Shown here: positions 10,829-23,859 of the stretch, one piece after another | Layout: each line of letters starts with the position of its first letter | Numbering within the stretch: position 1 is the stretch's first letter | Assembly: GCF_949987515.2 (NCBI RefSeq) | Contig: NC_082693.1 | Location: forward strand, 15,124,994 to 15,188,993 | DNA length: 64,000 nt | Origin: Delphinus delphis | Lineage: Eukaryota; Chordata; Mammalia; Artiodactyla; Delphinidae | Direction of reading: 5' to 3' | Notes under the pieces: generated by a model | What the model saw: the letters and a program-made list of their open reading frames with translations, nothing else | The model's database searches: none | Told to the model about the DNA's origin: nothing | Program-made: the position numbers and the translations under genes

Positions 10829-13800
10829 AGGAGTGGCCAAAATAGTGGAGTAGGTAGACTCTGAACTCAACTCCTCTCACAGGCACACCAAAATTATAAC
10901 CACATACAGAGCAACTATTCATGAGAACAATCTGAAGACTCGCAGAAAATATCTATAACTAGAGATATAAAGAAGGAATCACAATGAGATGAACAGGAGG
11001 AATGGACACACAGTATACTCAACACCCACACCCATGGGTAGGTGACCCACAAGTGGGAGGATAATCACAGTTGTAGACCTTCCCTCCAAAGATCAAAGAG
11101 TCTGAGCCCCACATCAAGCTCCCCAGACCAGGGTCCCTGCACTGGGAAGATGAGTCCCCCAAAACATCTGACTTTGAAGGCCAGCAGGACTTGTATTCAG
11201 GAGAACTGAAGGGCTGTAGGAAAGAGACTTTGCTCTTAAAGGGCCCACACAAACTCTCACATGCCCTGAGGCCTAGAGCTGAAGCAGTGATTTGAAAGGA
11301 TCCCAGGTCAGACCTACCAGTTGATCTTGGAGAGCCTCCTGGAAAGGCAAGCTATAACTGGAACTCATCCTGGGGACATAGATGCTGGTGGCAGCCTTTG
11401 AGAGTTTGTACTATCACAAGGACACTGGTGCTGGCAAGAGCCATTTTGGAGTACTTCCTCTAGCTTATTAGCACCAGGACCTGGGCCCACCCACCAGCAG
11501 CTGGCAGCCACTGCACTAGGCAGAGCTGGCACCAACCAGGCTGGGGGCCAGTCATGCCCACAAAAACTCTCACAGTAGGTGGCCCCACAACAACAGAAGG
11601 GCCCATTCAGCCCTCACAGGGGGCACTCCTAGAGTATATAGCTCTGGTGATAGAGGGGAGTGTGCTTCTGGACCCAATAGGATGTCTCCTACATAAGGCC
11701 ACTTTTCCAAGACCAGAAAATATATCTGACTTACCGAATCTGTAGAAATAAAACAGAGAGTCAGACAAAGTGAGGTGGCAGAGGAATATTTTTGAAATGA
11801 GGGAACAAGATAAAACCTTAGAAGAGCCAAGTGAAGTAGAGATAAGCAATCAACCCAATAAAGAGTTCAAGGTAATGATTATAAACAACTCAAGTGAAGA
11901 ATGGATGAACACAGTAAGAATTTCAACAAAGAGTTAGAAAATGTAAAACACTAAACAGAACTGAAGAATACCATAATTGAAACAAAAAATACACTAGGAG
12001 GAATCAACAGTAGATTACATGATACACAGGCACGAATCAATGAACTGGAAGACAGAGTAGTGGAACTCAATCAATGTGGTACACACCACATTAACAAACT
12101 GAGGAATAAAAATCATATGATCATCTCAGTAGATGTGGAAAAAGCTTTTGACACAATTCAACATCCATTTATGATAAAAAACGTTCAACAAAGTGGGTAT
12201 AGAGGAAACATACCTCAACATAATAAAGACCATATATGACAAGCCCACAGCCAACATTACAGTAAAAGCTGAAAGCATTTTTTCTAAGATCAGGAACAAG
12301 ACAAGGATGCCCATTCTCACCATTTTATTCAACATAATATCGGAAGTCCTAGCCACAACTAATCAGAAAAGACAAAGAAATAAAAGGAATCCAAATTGGA
12401 AAGAAAGAAGTAAAACTGTGACTGTTTGCAGTTAAGATGATACTGTATATTGAAAATCCTAAAGATACCATCAAAAAACTATTAGAACTCATCAATGGAT
12501 TCTCTAAAGTTGCAGGATACAAAATTAACATAGAGATCTGTTGCATTTCTATACACTAACAATGAACTATCAGAAAGAGAAATTAAGAAGACAATCCCAT
12601 TTACAATTGCATCAAAATAATAAAATACCAAGGACTAAATCTTACCAAGGATGTAAAAGACTTGTACTCAGAAAACAATATGATATTGATGAAAGAAAGT
12701 GAAGATGACACAAACAAATGGAAAAATATATTGTGCTCATGGATTGGAAGATTTAATATTGTTAAAATAACCATATTACCCAAAGCAATCTACAGATTCA
12801 ATGCAATTCCTATCAAAATACCAATGGCATTTTTCACAGAAGTAGAATAAATAATTTTAAAACTTGTTTGGAAACATAAAAGACCTTGAGTAGCCAAAAT
12901 AATCTTGAGAAAAAAGAACAAAGCTGGAGGTATCGTGTTCTACAAAGCTACAGTAATCAAAATAGTATGGTAGTAGTGACTCAAAAAAACAAACCAAAAA
13001 AACCCCCACATCAATCAATGGAACAGAATAGAGAGCCCTGAAATGAACCCACACTTATACGGGCAATTAATCTACAATGAAGGAGGCAAGAACATACAAT
13101 GGGGAAAAGACAGCCTCTTCAATAAGTGGTGTTGGGAAAACTGGATAGCCACATGCAAAAGAATCAAGCTGGACTACTTTCTCATACCATGTACAAGGAT
13201 AAACTCAAAATGGATTAAAGACTTAGTATAAGACCTAAAACCATAAATATCCTAGAAGAAAACATAGGTAGTATGCTCTTTGACATTGGTCTTAGGCTCA
13301 CTGTTTTGAATCTGTCTCCTGAGGCAAAGGAAACAAAAGCAAAAGTAAACAAATGGGACTACATCAAATTAAAAAGTTTTTTACAGTGAAGGAACTATCA
13401 ACAGAACAAAAAGGCCACATACTGAATGGGAGAAGATATTTGCAAATGATATATCTGATAAGGGGTTAAAATCCAAAATATACAAAGAACACATACAACT
13501 CAACATCATAAAAACAAACAACCCATTTAAAAAATGGTCAGAAGAACTTTTTTAAAGACGTTTTTCCCAAGAAGACATAGAGATAGGCAAAAGACACATG
13601 AAAAGATGCTCAACATCACTAATCATCAGGGAAATTCAAATTAAAACCACAAAGGGGTATCACCTCACACGTGTCAGAATAGTTGCTATCAAAAAGACAA
13701 CAAATAACAAGTGTGGGCAAGGATGTGGAAAAAGGGAACCTTCATAGACTGTTGGTGGGAATGTAAATTGGTGCAGTCACTATGGAAAACAGTATGGAGG

Positions 13801-14669
13801 TTCCTCAAAAAATTAAAAATAGAACTACACAATCCATCAATTCCATGTCTGGGTATTTTCCAGAGAAAACAAAAACACTAATTAGAAAAGATATATGCAC
13901 CCCTATGTTTATTTCAGCATTATTTACAATAATCAAGATACAGAAATAACCTAGGTGCCCAATCAGAGAATGAATAAAGAAGATGTGGTGTATACGTACA
14001 ACGGAATATGACTCAGTCTAGAAAAATAATGAAATCTTGCCATTTGCAACAACATGGATGGACCTGGAGGGTATTATACTAAGTAAAATAAGTCAGACAG
14101 AGAAAGACAAATACCATACCGTGTGATTTTCACTTACATGTGGAATCTAACAAAGAAAATGAACAAACAAACGTAACAAAACAGAACAAACTCATAAAAA
14201 CAGAGCAAACAGGCAGTTACCAGAGGGGAGGAAGTTGTGGGAAGAATGAAAGAGGTGAGGGAGATTAAAAGGTACAAACTTCCAGTCACAAAATAGATGA
14301 GTCACGGGTATGAAATGTACAGCATGAGGAATATAGCCAATTATAATACCTCTGTATAGTGACAGATGATAACTAAACATATCATGGTGATCGTTTTGTA
14401 ATGTATAGAAGTATCGATCGAATCACTATGTTGTGCACCTGGAACTAATGTAGAGATCTAGGTCAATTACACCTCAACTTGAAAAAAGTATGTAGACACT
14501 AAAAGGAAATACATCAAAATGTTAACAGTGGTTATCTCTGTGGGTTGGGGATTACGGGTGATTGTTAATTTTCATACTTCTATGTACTTCTAGTTGTCCA
14601 CAATAACATGTTTTGCTTGTAAAATTAGAAAGAAAACAATATCATTAAAATAAATATCATTTAAAAATA
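10829..14669 (+). mobile_element. Internally deleted L1 with both ends preserved
   Basis: Positions 10829-11796 are an L1 5' UTR of the L1MA/PB-like type. An ORF1 start region lies at about 11797-12065. At about 12066 the sequence jumps into ORF2 reverse-transcriptase code (the antecedent of '[10 protein letters not shown]', then YDKPTANI and a degraded finger/palm region), and it continues through the ORF2 C-terminus and the 3' UTR to 14669. Stops and frameshifts abound, so it is dead. Near-identical 14-bp target duplications ATAACTTCAGCCCA and ATAACTCCAGCCCA lie at 10815-10828 and 14670-14683. The element is 3.8 kb where roughly 6-7 kb would be expected. Confidence 0.9.
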
Positions 14670-14683
14670 ATAACTCCAGCCCA

Positions 14684-15560
14684 GAACCCCTCCCAAATTC
14701 TAGAGTTCCATATCCGACTACCTACACAGCATCCCCCTCGAATATCTATTATCTCAAGCTCAGTATGTTTAAAACTAGACTCCTGATCAGTTTTAAATAG
14801 CAAAAATCTTGAAGTCATCCTTGATACCCACTTCCTTGCTCATTCTCTGAGTATAATTCAGCCCATAAGAAACTCCTGTAGCTCTGCCTTCAAAACTTTT
14901 CCCAAATCCAACCACTTACCACTCTCCATCTGCTTCCTCTCTGGTTCAAGGTACTCCTATTAAATTTGTCCCAAATTACTACAATTACCTTCTCCTTGTT
15001 TCTGTTTACCCTGCCCTCCATACTGTCTATTCTCAACACAGAAATTGGAGTGATCTTGTCTCTCTTCTGCTCAAAACACTGCAGGGGCTTCTACTGCCAG
15101 AGTAAAAGCGCAAACCTTTAAAATAACCTAAAAAGCCCGATGTGAGCTGGCCTCCCATCAGCCACCTCTCTGATTTTAACTCCCATTATATCCTCCTATA
15201 CTCAAAACACTGAAGAAACAGTGGCCTCCTTTCCATTCCCTGAACATTCATTCCAGGCATGCTTCTTCCCTGAAATCTTTATCAGACAGCTCCTTCTTTC
15301 CAAAATGTGCTTTTGTCCCATACATCCACTTGCCTATTCTCTCACCTCTTTCAAGTCTTGGTCAAATGTTTCCATCTGTGACAGGCCTGCCTGGACCACT
15401 CTGTGTCATATTGTAGCCTGCCCTGTCCCCAGACACATGCCAGATCCTTCCCACTCTGCTCTACTTTTTTTTCTTATATACTTATCACCTTTGAACATTC
15501 TATATGGTTTACTGATTTATTTTGCGTATTATTTATGTTTAGTATTCTTTCACTAAAACA
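14684..15560 (+). repeat. L2 LINE, right part of a split copy
   Basis: This continues the L2 from 10814: 'agagttccatatccgactacc', the 'gtcatccttgatacccac' block near 14815, the 'gggcttctactgccagag' block near 15086, and the 3' region to about 15560. It lies in the same orientation as the left part. Confidence 0.75.
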
Positions 15561-16147
15561 CAGGGCTCTAAAGAAGTTTCGTTCACTGACAGTACAGCAT
15601 TGGATCCAGGCAAGAGGAGTCCTTGCCCTGGTGCCCTCTCCTTGGAGAATCCTACTTCCTCCAGCTGTGACTCAGCCACACCCAAAGGCCTTATTCTAGA
15701 CCACATTCTAGGTACACATGACCCCTGAATTCCCTGCCTGAACAGCGTTTGCAGGCCTTCTAAGGGTTCGCTGACCTGAAGTCAGACACCATCACCGGGG
15801 AGAACAATGCCTAGGCTCCAGTGGTGGCCGAGGGCAGGCTGCTTGCAGTGTATATGCATGCAGCTCGAATGTGTCAGCTGGGATGTCCACAAGCGTGCAG
15901 GAGGCCACTGACAGTGCAGGAAGGGCCCAGGGGTGGGAAGAAAAAGCAGGGCATATAGAGCGCTCCAGGAGAGGAGACAGCCCTCTTTAGGTCACCATAA
16001 TCCAACGTGGATCTCCAAGACATCCAAGAATTCTCAATTAAAAGCTGTCCTTCGAGGTGTTTATGAAGGAGAACAAATCATATTGTATTTAATGGCTTCT
16101 TAGCTTTATTTATAACTTTTAAATTTAGGCAGATGGTATGTAGGTGT
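15561..16147. other. Unassigned intergenic DNA
   Basis: The composition is slightly more GC-rich around 15600-15960. I recognise no gene or repeat. Confidence 0.5.
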
Positions 16148-16578
16148 TATGGATTGAACTGTGTCCTCCAAATTTATAAGTCCTAACCACCTGTAACCTC
16201 AAAATGTGACTTTATTTGGAAATAGGGTCACTGTAGATGTAGTTAGTTAAGATGAGGTCATACTAGAGTAGAGTGGGCTCCTCATCCAATATGACTCGTG
16301 TCCTTATGAAAGGAGGAAATTTGGACACAGACCCGAACCTAGAGGGAACACCATATGAAAACATGACATAGAGATTGAAGTGACACATCTATAAGCCAAG
16401 GAACACCAGCAAACTAGCCAAAGCTAGGAGAGATGAATGGAACAGACTGTCGGAAGGAACTAACCCCTTAATTTCAGACTTTTAGCCTCCAGAACTGTGA
16501 GACAAAAAAATTTCTGTTGTTTAAGTCACCCAGTTTGTGGTACTTTGTTTCGGTAGCCCTACCAAACGAATTTAACAC
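16148..16578 (+). repeat. Mid-age mammalian dispersed repeat (MaLR-like)
   Basis: The sequence has the familiar series 'attgaactgtgtcctccaa', 'tttatttggaaatagggtc', 'tatgactcgtgtccttatg', 'gcctccagaactgtgagac' and 'taagtcacccagtttgtgg'. I associate these with mammalian LTR-type repeats of the MaLR class, but the exact family is not settled. If it is an LTR it is an ancient solo copy with no viral genes. Confidence 0.5.
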
Positions 16579-16890
16579 TGAATCTTCATTCGTTTTGTTG
16601 TTCCAGTCCTGACAAATATCTGGTATGTAGTAGATGCTCAGTAAGCCTTTATAAATTAATACCTGAACAAATGACTGAATGACACACCGGTCTACAAAAG
16701 CAAGGCTCCTAGTCTTAACTCTCATTCATATCATGTTTTACAGCTCTTTTAGCCTTTTTATATCTATACTTTAGTTGCTTTTTATAAGAAGTCTAATAAG
16801 ATGGGGAAAGGGGAGATTATTACAGTTTTACAGAGTAGTAACATTCAAATGTCTCCTAGCAGCATAAACTTTCCACTCAGATGAGTTCTT

Positions 16891-17170
16891 TTTTTTTTTT
16901 TAAAGCTTACTATTTTTAATCCAACCATTATTATCTCTTTTTTTTTAAAAGGTGTCTTTTATTTTATTTTATTTTATTTGCGGTACGCGGGCCTCTCACT
17001 GTTGTGGCCTCTTCCGTTGTGGAGCACAGGCTCCAGACGTGCAGGCTCAGCAGCCGTGGCTCACGGGCCCAGCCACTCCGCGGCATGTGGCATCTTCCCG
17101 GACCGGGGCACGAACCCATGTCCCCTGCATCAGCAGGCGGACTCTCAACCACTGCACCACCAGGGAAGCC
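16891..17170 (-). mobile_element. CHR SINE, antisense, with 3'-transduced tail
   Basis: The antisense SINE body occupies about 16979-17170, ending CCACCAGGGAAGCCC. Target duplications CTCAGATGAGTTCTT lie at 16876-16890 and 17171-17185. Between the body and the distal duplication are an AAAAT-repeat tail, a unique stretch (about 16901-16965), and a second pure A tract next to the duplication. This is the layout expected when transcription ran past the source SINE into its flank. Confidence 0.9.
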
Positions 17171-17185
17171 CTCAGATGAGTTCTT

Positions 17186-18187
17186 GAATGGAATGTATAC
17201 ACACTCATCCCGGGAGGAGGGGAGATTTTTAAGTTAAGCAGATGTGAGAGACTGGAAGCATTGGACAGTTGGTCACCCCATCAATCTCCGCCCCTCTATT
17301 CTCATCTTCAAAATCCCTGAGAAACTTCCACAGAAAATTAAGACATCTCAAAAATCACAGGCTAAAAGAAACTGAGGATCACAGATATGATGTGGCTACT
17401 GCTATCAAACAATTAAGGGGTTGTGGTGACAGACTCATTTCTAGCAAACATGGTTGAAGGTCAGGACTTGATTCCCAGAGGAAATGGATTATTGAAGAGC
17501 TACCACTATTGACACATTATCAAGGCCCACAGTGAAGATTTAATAGCACATGGGAGAAATTCTAGTGATTAAAGCAATTGCCCAGCAACTTTAACTCTCA
17601 TATTGTAACACATGTCACAAAAAAGATATATTTTATTTCTTAGCATAGGATCCTATATGCTGTCAATATATTTTAGATAAACCAATTAAACCTAACTAAT
17701 GCTTTTTCTTCTAAAAAAATGTTGGGGCAAGCACAGCATTAACACAGAAGTTTCAGCAGACCAAGAGACACTGCTTAGACCTTAGGCTTTGGTAAGAATG
17801 GGCCAGGTGGATTTATTAACCCTGGTTATAATGACTTAGATTGCACCAACTGACTGTTTTTTAACATTAAAGGGATGTAACATTAAACCTTAGGCATTAA
17901 TGAGTACAGACCTCGTAAGGTTTAGTCCTTAGAACAAATTAGACGATAAGAAAAAGATAACCCTTTTAAAATTTTCTTAAATAAGCTTTTTAGGCATTAG
18001 GTGATAAAAAAAATCAGCTGCTTTTTTTAATGGATTTCTCAGCTACATCTCAAAACAACTAAGCCAGAAATCTGGAACAGTGGCTGAATTCAAAGTGTGC
18101 TACAAGCTCTAGTAAAGTTAAAGCTTAAACTTCTTAACTCCAGAGACATGTATGCTTGCCTACTATCAACTTTCTCAAACTGTGTGC

Positions 18188-18233
<46 letters not shown>

Positions 18234-19980
18234 GAAGTGACCTTAGGGTTAACAGCAGTGGAGGAAACCGGACCAAACTTGAATTCGTGTGTCATGTCCA
18301 CAGCTTTCAGTTATAGAAACAACACAGTCTCAAGGAGGCTCTGCATTTGAAAATTGAAGAAACTAATTATTAGAGTTTGGAGGTTTGAACCATACCCCCA
18401 CTCATAGAAGGGATGTGGATTTTATTAATATTTAAATCAAAAAGAATGGGGATTCTTTTTATAAAGAGAATATGCCCTCTTCCTAGGCTGAGGTCAAAAT
18501 ATAACTGACTGAGATTATTAAATGCCCCAAAACTGGGAAAGCAATTTAAAGGTCTGTGCCCATCAGCCTCTGGCTCTGAAATTCTGATTTACCCCAGGAA
18601 TCAAGAAGGAACTGGAATTTCTTACCATCAGAACAAAAGCAGTAGAAGAAGGAAAATAAAATAAAAGACGTCAAACAGAGTAGTAATGAGAATGATATTT
18701 CCTTGAAAGAAATGTTGGGATCTTACAACATAAGCTGGGCAGATATGAAGGGGAAATGAGATGTTAAGAGCCAGGAGAAAGAACTACAAAGTTAAAAAGG
18801 TGATGGACTTAAATCCAGTTTCTCTTGAAAAAGGTAACAGAAAAGGGCAATACATTTCAGTTGTTACTAGTTCAGAAGGGAGGACGGTACCTAAAAAAAT
18901 CAATCAGATAAAAAGAGTAAAGGCCTTGGAGAGCAGGTATAATGACATCCTGGAGAGAACTAAAATTAGAAAAATTTTAAAAGATCCCTCATAAAGCAGC
19001 AGCATTTTGTAAGAACAACTGGGAAACCATCCCTTAAAAACTGACAGAGTGATTAAGTGATTAAGAAAATCTGGTCATATTTGAGAGGGAAACCCAGGAA
19101 AACAGGTGTAAAAGACTCCAAAAATTATTATGTAACTTTCAAAGGAACAGAAGTATGGCCAAGGGGGTCTAGGGAAACATATTTGGAAAATCTCTGGAAC
19201 TGGTACTCTAAGGGAAAATGAAACAAAGAGAGGACTTACTGAAGGGAAATCAGACAGGATGGTTACAGGTCAAGACTTGGTATGGAGCAAACGTTGGTCT
19301 GAAAGGAATATTATCTTTGAGGTGGGACTAACCTACTCAAGAGGATCAAGATGGTCAAGGCTTGTTTGAACAAGGGATGTGGAACAAACATAGAATTCAC
19401 CAACTTCATCTTTCTCAAGACAAAACTTTGAGAGTAGAAAGAAAAACAAATGCCTGGGCCAGACAGCAAAGGGAAAGGAAAAGTAAAAAAGGCACTCAGG
19501 TCCAGGAAACAATGTTATCCTCTGTGAGCTATGGAAGTAAAGAGACCAAAAGATGAAGCTAAATAAAAAGTCAGAAATACAGCTCAAATGACCTAAAAAG
19601 AATATGGAAACAATAAGAGGGAAAAAAATACCAAAGCCTAATTTCACGTCATCAGAAAAAAAGACTTTAACTGAAGAAAATACTATTCAAGACTTGGGAA
19701 GTTTTAAAAGTGAGATATGAAAGTGTTTTGAAGATCAGATGACAAAAATATTAATTATCGCTAGACTCTAACTGTTCACATATGTCAACTGCAACTTCAG
19801 GTAAGGAATATGCTGCCAGTGATCCTTCAAGTAAAACAAATGAAGTGATGGGGCAAAAAATATTCCCTAGGACACAGGTGCCAACTGAAGAGCTCTCACT
19901 GATCAAGGCTGGACCAAGTTGGGAAAGGAGCATTAGATTGTAATTCAAAGTATAAAATAGTTATCCATAAACCCATACTG
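17186..19980. other. Unassigned intergenic DNA, possibly very old LINE
   Basis: No exon signals or clear family are seen apart from the TG repeat at 18191. The purine-rich stretch 18600-19700 has a LINE-like look, and it would be continuous with the L1M-like 3' end that follows, but I cannot confirm this. Confidence 0.4.
18191..18227. repeat. (TG)n microsatellite
   Basis: About 18 uninterrupted TG units follow a TGTGTGCATA lead-in. Confidence 0.97.
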
Positions 19981-20660
19981 ATATAAATGACTGATTAAAT
20001 AAATAAATGGGGGGGGGGTAAGGTTTGAATCTACCACGTAGAAGAATTCCAAACAATTTATATAGACACTCTGCCTTCTAGAAGGTAAAACGTAACTACC
20101 AACTCTTTAAGTGTGGGCTGCACACAGCGACTCTTCCTCCCGAAGAGTATGGCATGAAAAGCAGGGAAAACAGAACTTTACAGAGGAGAAACTTGACAAA
20201 CTCTACTTCAATCAGGTAATAAACGTCCATATCAACAGTGAAAAGTCATGTCGATAGAATGCACCTTTGATAAGATTTATGAAAGTGGCACTTTACCTCT
20301 GAGGTCTTCCTTCCAAAAACTTGTAGCCTTGTTCTAATCATGAGAAAAGCATTACTCAATCCCAACTGACAGACATTCTACCAAATACATGACTAGTAGT
20401 TCTCAAAACCATCAAGTTCATCACAAGCAAAGAATGTGTGAGAAACTGTCACAACCTAGAGCAGCCTCGGGAAATATGACTAGTAAGTGTAATGTGAATC
20501 GTAGATGGGACCCAGGAACAGAAAAGTGACATTAGGTAAAAGGTAAGGAAATGTGGATAAAGTAGGGACTTCAGTTAATAATAATGTAGCAATATTGGTT
20601 CATTCATTGTAATAAAAGTATTATACTAATTGAATATGTTAATAATATTGGTGGAAAATG
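19981..20660 (+). repeat. Ancient L1 3' UTR (L1M-like)
   Basis: The end of this stretch ('acttcagttaataataatgt', 'caatattggttcattcat', 'ttgtaataaaagtattatac') resembles the 3' UTR of old mammalian L1 subfamilies. It is diverged and without an open frame. Confidence 0.5.
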
Positions 20661-20944
20661 ACATCAGCAAAAATGATGGAGTAGGAAACTCCAAAGGTCG
20701 ATCCCTCCACAAAAAACAGCAAATAAACTGGTAAACACTATCATTCAACATTTAAGTCTAATATCCATTTGAGCTAATTTTTGTATATTGTGTAACTTAA
20801 TCAACTTTTTTTTTTCCTGATTGCTTTGGGTCAATAACTGTGTTTCTGTCATTTACTATAGACCTTAGGCAACTCAATGTTTCTGAGCCTGTTACATTAA
20901 CAATAAAATGTAAGATTGCTGCAAGGATTTAGGGTATTTTCTAT

Positions 20945-21066
20945 TTGTTTATTTATTTATTTAGGCTCTGCCGTGCAGCTTGCTGGATCTTAGCTCCTCG
21001 ACCCGGTCGGGCCCTCAGCAGTGAAAGTGGGGAGTCCTAACCACTGAACTTCCAGGGAATTCCCTA
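20945..21066 (-). mobile_element. Old CHR-1-like SINE, antisense
   Basis: An antisense SINE head ends CACTGAACTTCCAGGGAATTCCC at about 21040-21063, with a TATTTATTTATTTATTT tail at its start. It is shorter and more diverged than the other copies. I could not define a convincing target duplication. Confidence 0.75.
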
Positions 21067-21069
21067 ATT

Positions 21070-23050
21070 TCTGTTTAATATCAGGCACATGTTAGGCACT
21101 GCTAACATTGCAGAGGTGGAACTCTCATGTTAGAAAAGGGACTGTTGTGGGAGAAGAATAGGAATAGTGACTGAAAGTGTGAAAGTTAAATTGTATACAG
21201 ATGGGAATTAAAGAGGGCACCAGTCCCTGAAAATGTGTAGGTTTTTAAGGAATTTAACACCAACTCCCACCACTACCACCATCACCACCACGTGCTCAGC
21301 TGGTGTGTAAGAATGCAAGACACAGAGAAGACCAATCTCTCATAAGCTCAAATTCCACTTTAATCTACCCCTTGGATGTTTTAAATGAAAATTTCTAGTG
21401 GCTGGTAAAAAAAGCTTAACTCTGAATACTACAGAGGGCTCAAACTTCATGGCCTAAGAATCCAGAATGCATCATAAGAATGTTCTCTTTGATGGTACAA
21501 ATATTTCCAGAGGGTTATTACTTTGAAAGAAATGTAATTCAACAAAAGCTTATGCACTATCCAAAGAGATGGACTTTTAATAACTCCTGAAAAATGGAAT
21601 CCAGGTCATATATTCTCCCAATAAAATGTTCATTGTTCAAGCCCATAAGGGCTTCACTAAATGTAAGCGATTCCATTTTCTGGATCCTAATCCACAACAT
21701 GAGCTTTTTGCCATTGTGGCTCCCAAATAACCCCTGAAATTTGCATAAAGGTTTTGAGTGGAACCCCTCGAGGCACCATCTAGGGTGCATGTGTCTGCAT
21801 CCCTCAAAAACACCATACACGCCCCCCTACCCAAAATTAAAATAAATACCTCCTTTATACAGCTACAGGGAGTTTCTCCACTCTTCTTTCCAAAAATAGG
21901 GCAACTTTATGTCTCAGCAATCAGCATCAGTGGCCTCCCGTGGTCACCATCCCCCAAACAAAAGTCAGGGTAAGTCTAGATTGTACTCTGCATGTTTTCT
22001 ATTTGAGGCTCTAAACAACCAGAAGCAGAAAAAAAGTAAAGGTCAAAATTAACAACATAACAAAACTTTCCTGTCACTAATCACTACAAGGTAATGAGAG
22101 TAACAAAAGGAAGAGTCCAGGTTTATGTTAATGCCTTCCAGCCAAAGACCATCAGAAACACACACAGTAGGTCGATTCTTCATTGCAATGAGGGAGACAC
22201 ACAAATGAAGAACCATGGGGTGTCTCAGTGAAGGGGTGTTGGAAAGGACTTACTGTTGGATTCAGGCTTGTGTCAGATGATTTGGGAGAGGGTTCAAGGA
22301 AGTAGGTGAAGAATCCGACAGTCATTCATGTTTCCTGGGGACTGTTTGGCACTTTTGTGTTTGGACAATATTCATGCTTTTGTCAGATGCTCTGTCATGA
22401 TTACAGACTGGTTCTGTTTTTCTCCTTATCCATTGTAGTCACAGAGTGGCCTTGTCGGGTGCTGATGTGAAACTGTTCAGGTTTGGCAGACGAACACCAT
22501 GGCCTGACTGTGAATGTCAGGCCAGCTCTTAGCAACACCAAGGCCTCCCTGAGAGCACAAAGTCACCTCCTAGCTGTCACTTTAATCAGTTGTATGGAAA
22601 CATAAACCAAGGAATGTAACCTAATCTAGGAGATCATGGATGGCTTCCCTGAGGAACTGACATTGTTGAAAGATCTTCTGTTACCACAGCCCAGGGGTTC
22701 ATTTTAGCTGTCTCTTATGTTTTCTTCTGCTCCTCAACACTATTATTTTTCTACAAGTGAATTAAGAATATTTAAAAAAAGATAGATTTTGTCTTCACAG
22801 TTAGCTGATTTTGAGTGGTACCTGAAGAAAAATGAGAAAAGGAAATACAACCTTTTTCCTTCCTTATTTCAAATCTTATTAGTATAAATGAGAAATAAGT
22901 TTTTCCTGCTGCAAGAATTAATGAACTCTTTTGCAAAATTCATGTGATAAAAGTCTTTAAACCTCATGAAATTCCAGATCTTCAAAAGGCTTTAGGGGTT
23001 TAGAGAAGGTTAAATCCTTGGGTTAATGGGTTGAACATCCCACCTGCTAT
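21070..23050. other. Unassigned intergenic DNA
   Basis: No gene or repeat family is recognised. Frames such as 21557-21820 on the - strand have no known domain and no splice context. Confidence 0.5.
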
Positions 23051-23059
23051 TAGGTTGAA

Positions 23060-23850
23060 CATAGATATTATAAATAAAATCCTTCTGAAATGGGTCACAC
23101 TTAAAAAAAAAACAACTTATAGGGATCCTACTGATCTAACAAGAACTTGGGAAACTGGGAAGCGTCCAACCATGTAAAGACAGTCGGCTGATGGGGTGGT
23201 GGTTACCTCAGTGCTGCAAACAACCCTTCGTTTACCAATGTATCGTTGTGGTGAAGCAGTTCTAACCACCAATGGCGGGCTGCTGCCTTGAATTCCCCGT
23301 GGGTCTCATCGATGATCACCAATGGCGGGCTGCTGCCTTGAATTCCCCGTGGGTCTCATCGATGACAACAAAAGCCCAGAAGGAGCTGCTCTTTGGGAGC
23401 TTGAGGAAGAAACTGGCTATAAGCGTGACGCTGCTGAATGTTCTCCACCTGTACGTATGGATCCAGGTTTGTCAAACTGTACCACACACACCGTGACAGT
23501 AACTATCAATGGAGATGATGCTGGACACGTAGGCCTAAGCCAAAGCCAGGAGATGGGGATTTTGCAGAAGTAATTTCCTTACCAAAGAATGACCTGCTGA
23601 AGAGATGTGATGCTCTGGTAGCTGGTGAACATCTGACAGTGGACACCAGAGTCTATTCCTACCCTCTGGCACTGAAACATGCAAACACGAAGCCGTCTGA
23701 AGGGCCCTTCCTGAAGTTTTAAGGGCAAAAGACAGTGGCCACGTTTTTGTAAACAGAACCACCAGGCCTCCTTCACTAAGAGTTTGTATTCAGCTTAGTT
23801 TTAATGTAGATTTGAAATTAGCTTTTTCATAAAATAAAAGCAATATAAGT
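23060..23850 (+). pseudogene. NUDT5: Processed pseudogene of NUDT5 (ADP-sugar pyrophosphatase)
   Basis: The parent gene encodes a cytosolic Nudix hydrolase that cleaves ADP-ribose and related ADP-sugars. Without introns, this copy follows the parent from near the N-terminus (KWVTLKKKTTY, then DPTDLTRTWE) through the Nudix box region ([14 protein letters not shown], keeping the RE-x-x-E-E-like ELEEE core), [26 protein letters not shown] and the C-terminal end ALKHANTKP...PFLKF with TAA near 23720. An AATAAA-bearing 3' UTR follows to about 23850. Lesions are a stop in the early PTM-stop-RQSADG segment, a stop before PPMAGCC, a 50-bp tandem duplication that shifts the frame, and a 1-bp loss after GDDA. 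The 5' limit is approximate and no clear poly(A) tract remains. It cannot make the enzyme. Confidence 0.93.
23267..23365 (+). repeat. 50-bp tandem duplication inside the NUDT5 pseudogene
   Basis: The unit starting CACCAATGGCGGGCTGCTGC at 23267 repeats from 23317, with 49 aligned bases identical; only the fiftieth base differs (T at 23316, C at 23366). Both copies encode the [15 protein letters not shown] segment. Confidence 0.99.
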
Positions 23851-23859
23851 AAATTAATA

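Noticed and set aside
12193..12435. Open frame with reverse-transcriptase-like residues
   Set aside because: It is a fragment of the dead L1 ORF2, not a host or retron gene.
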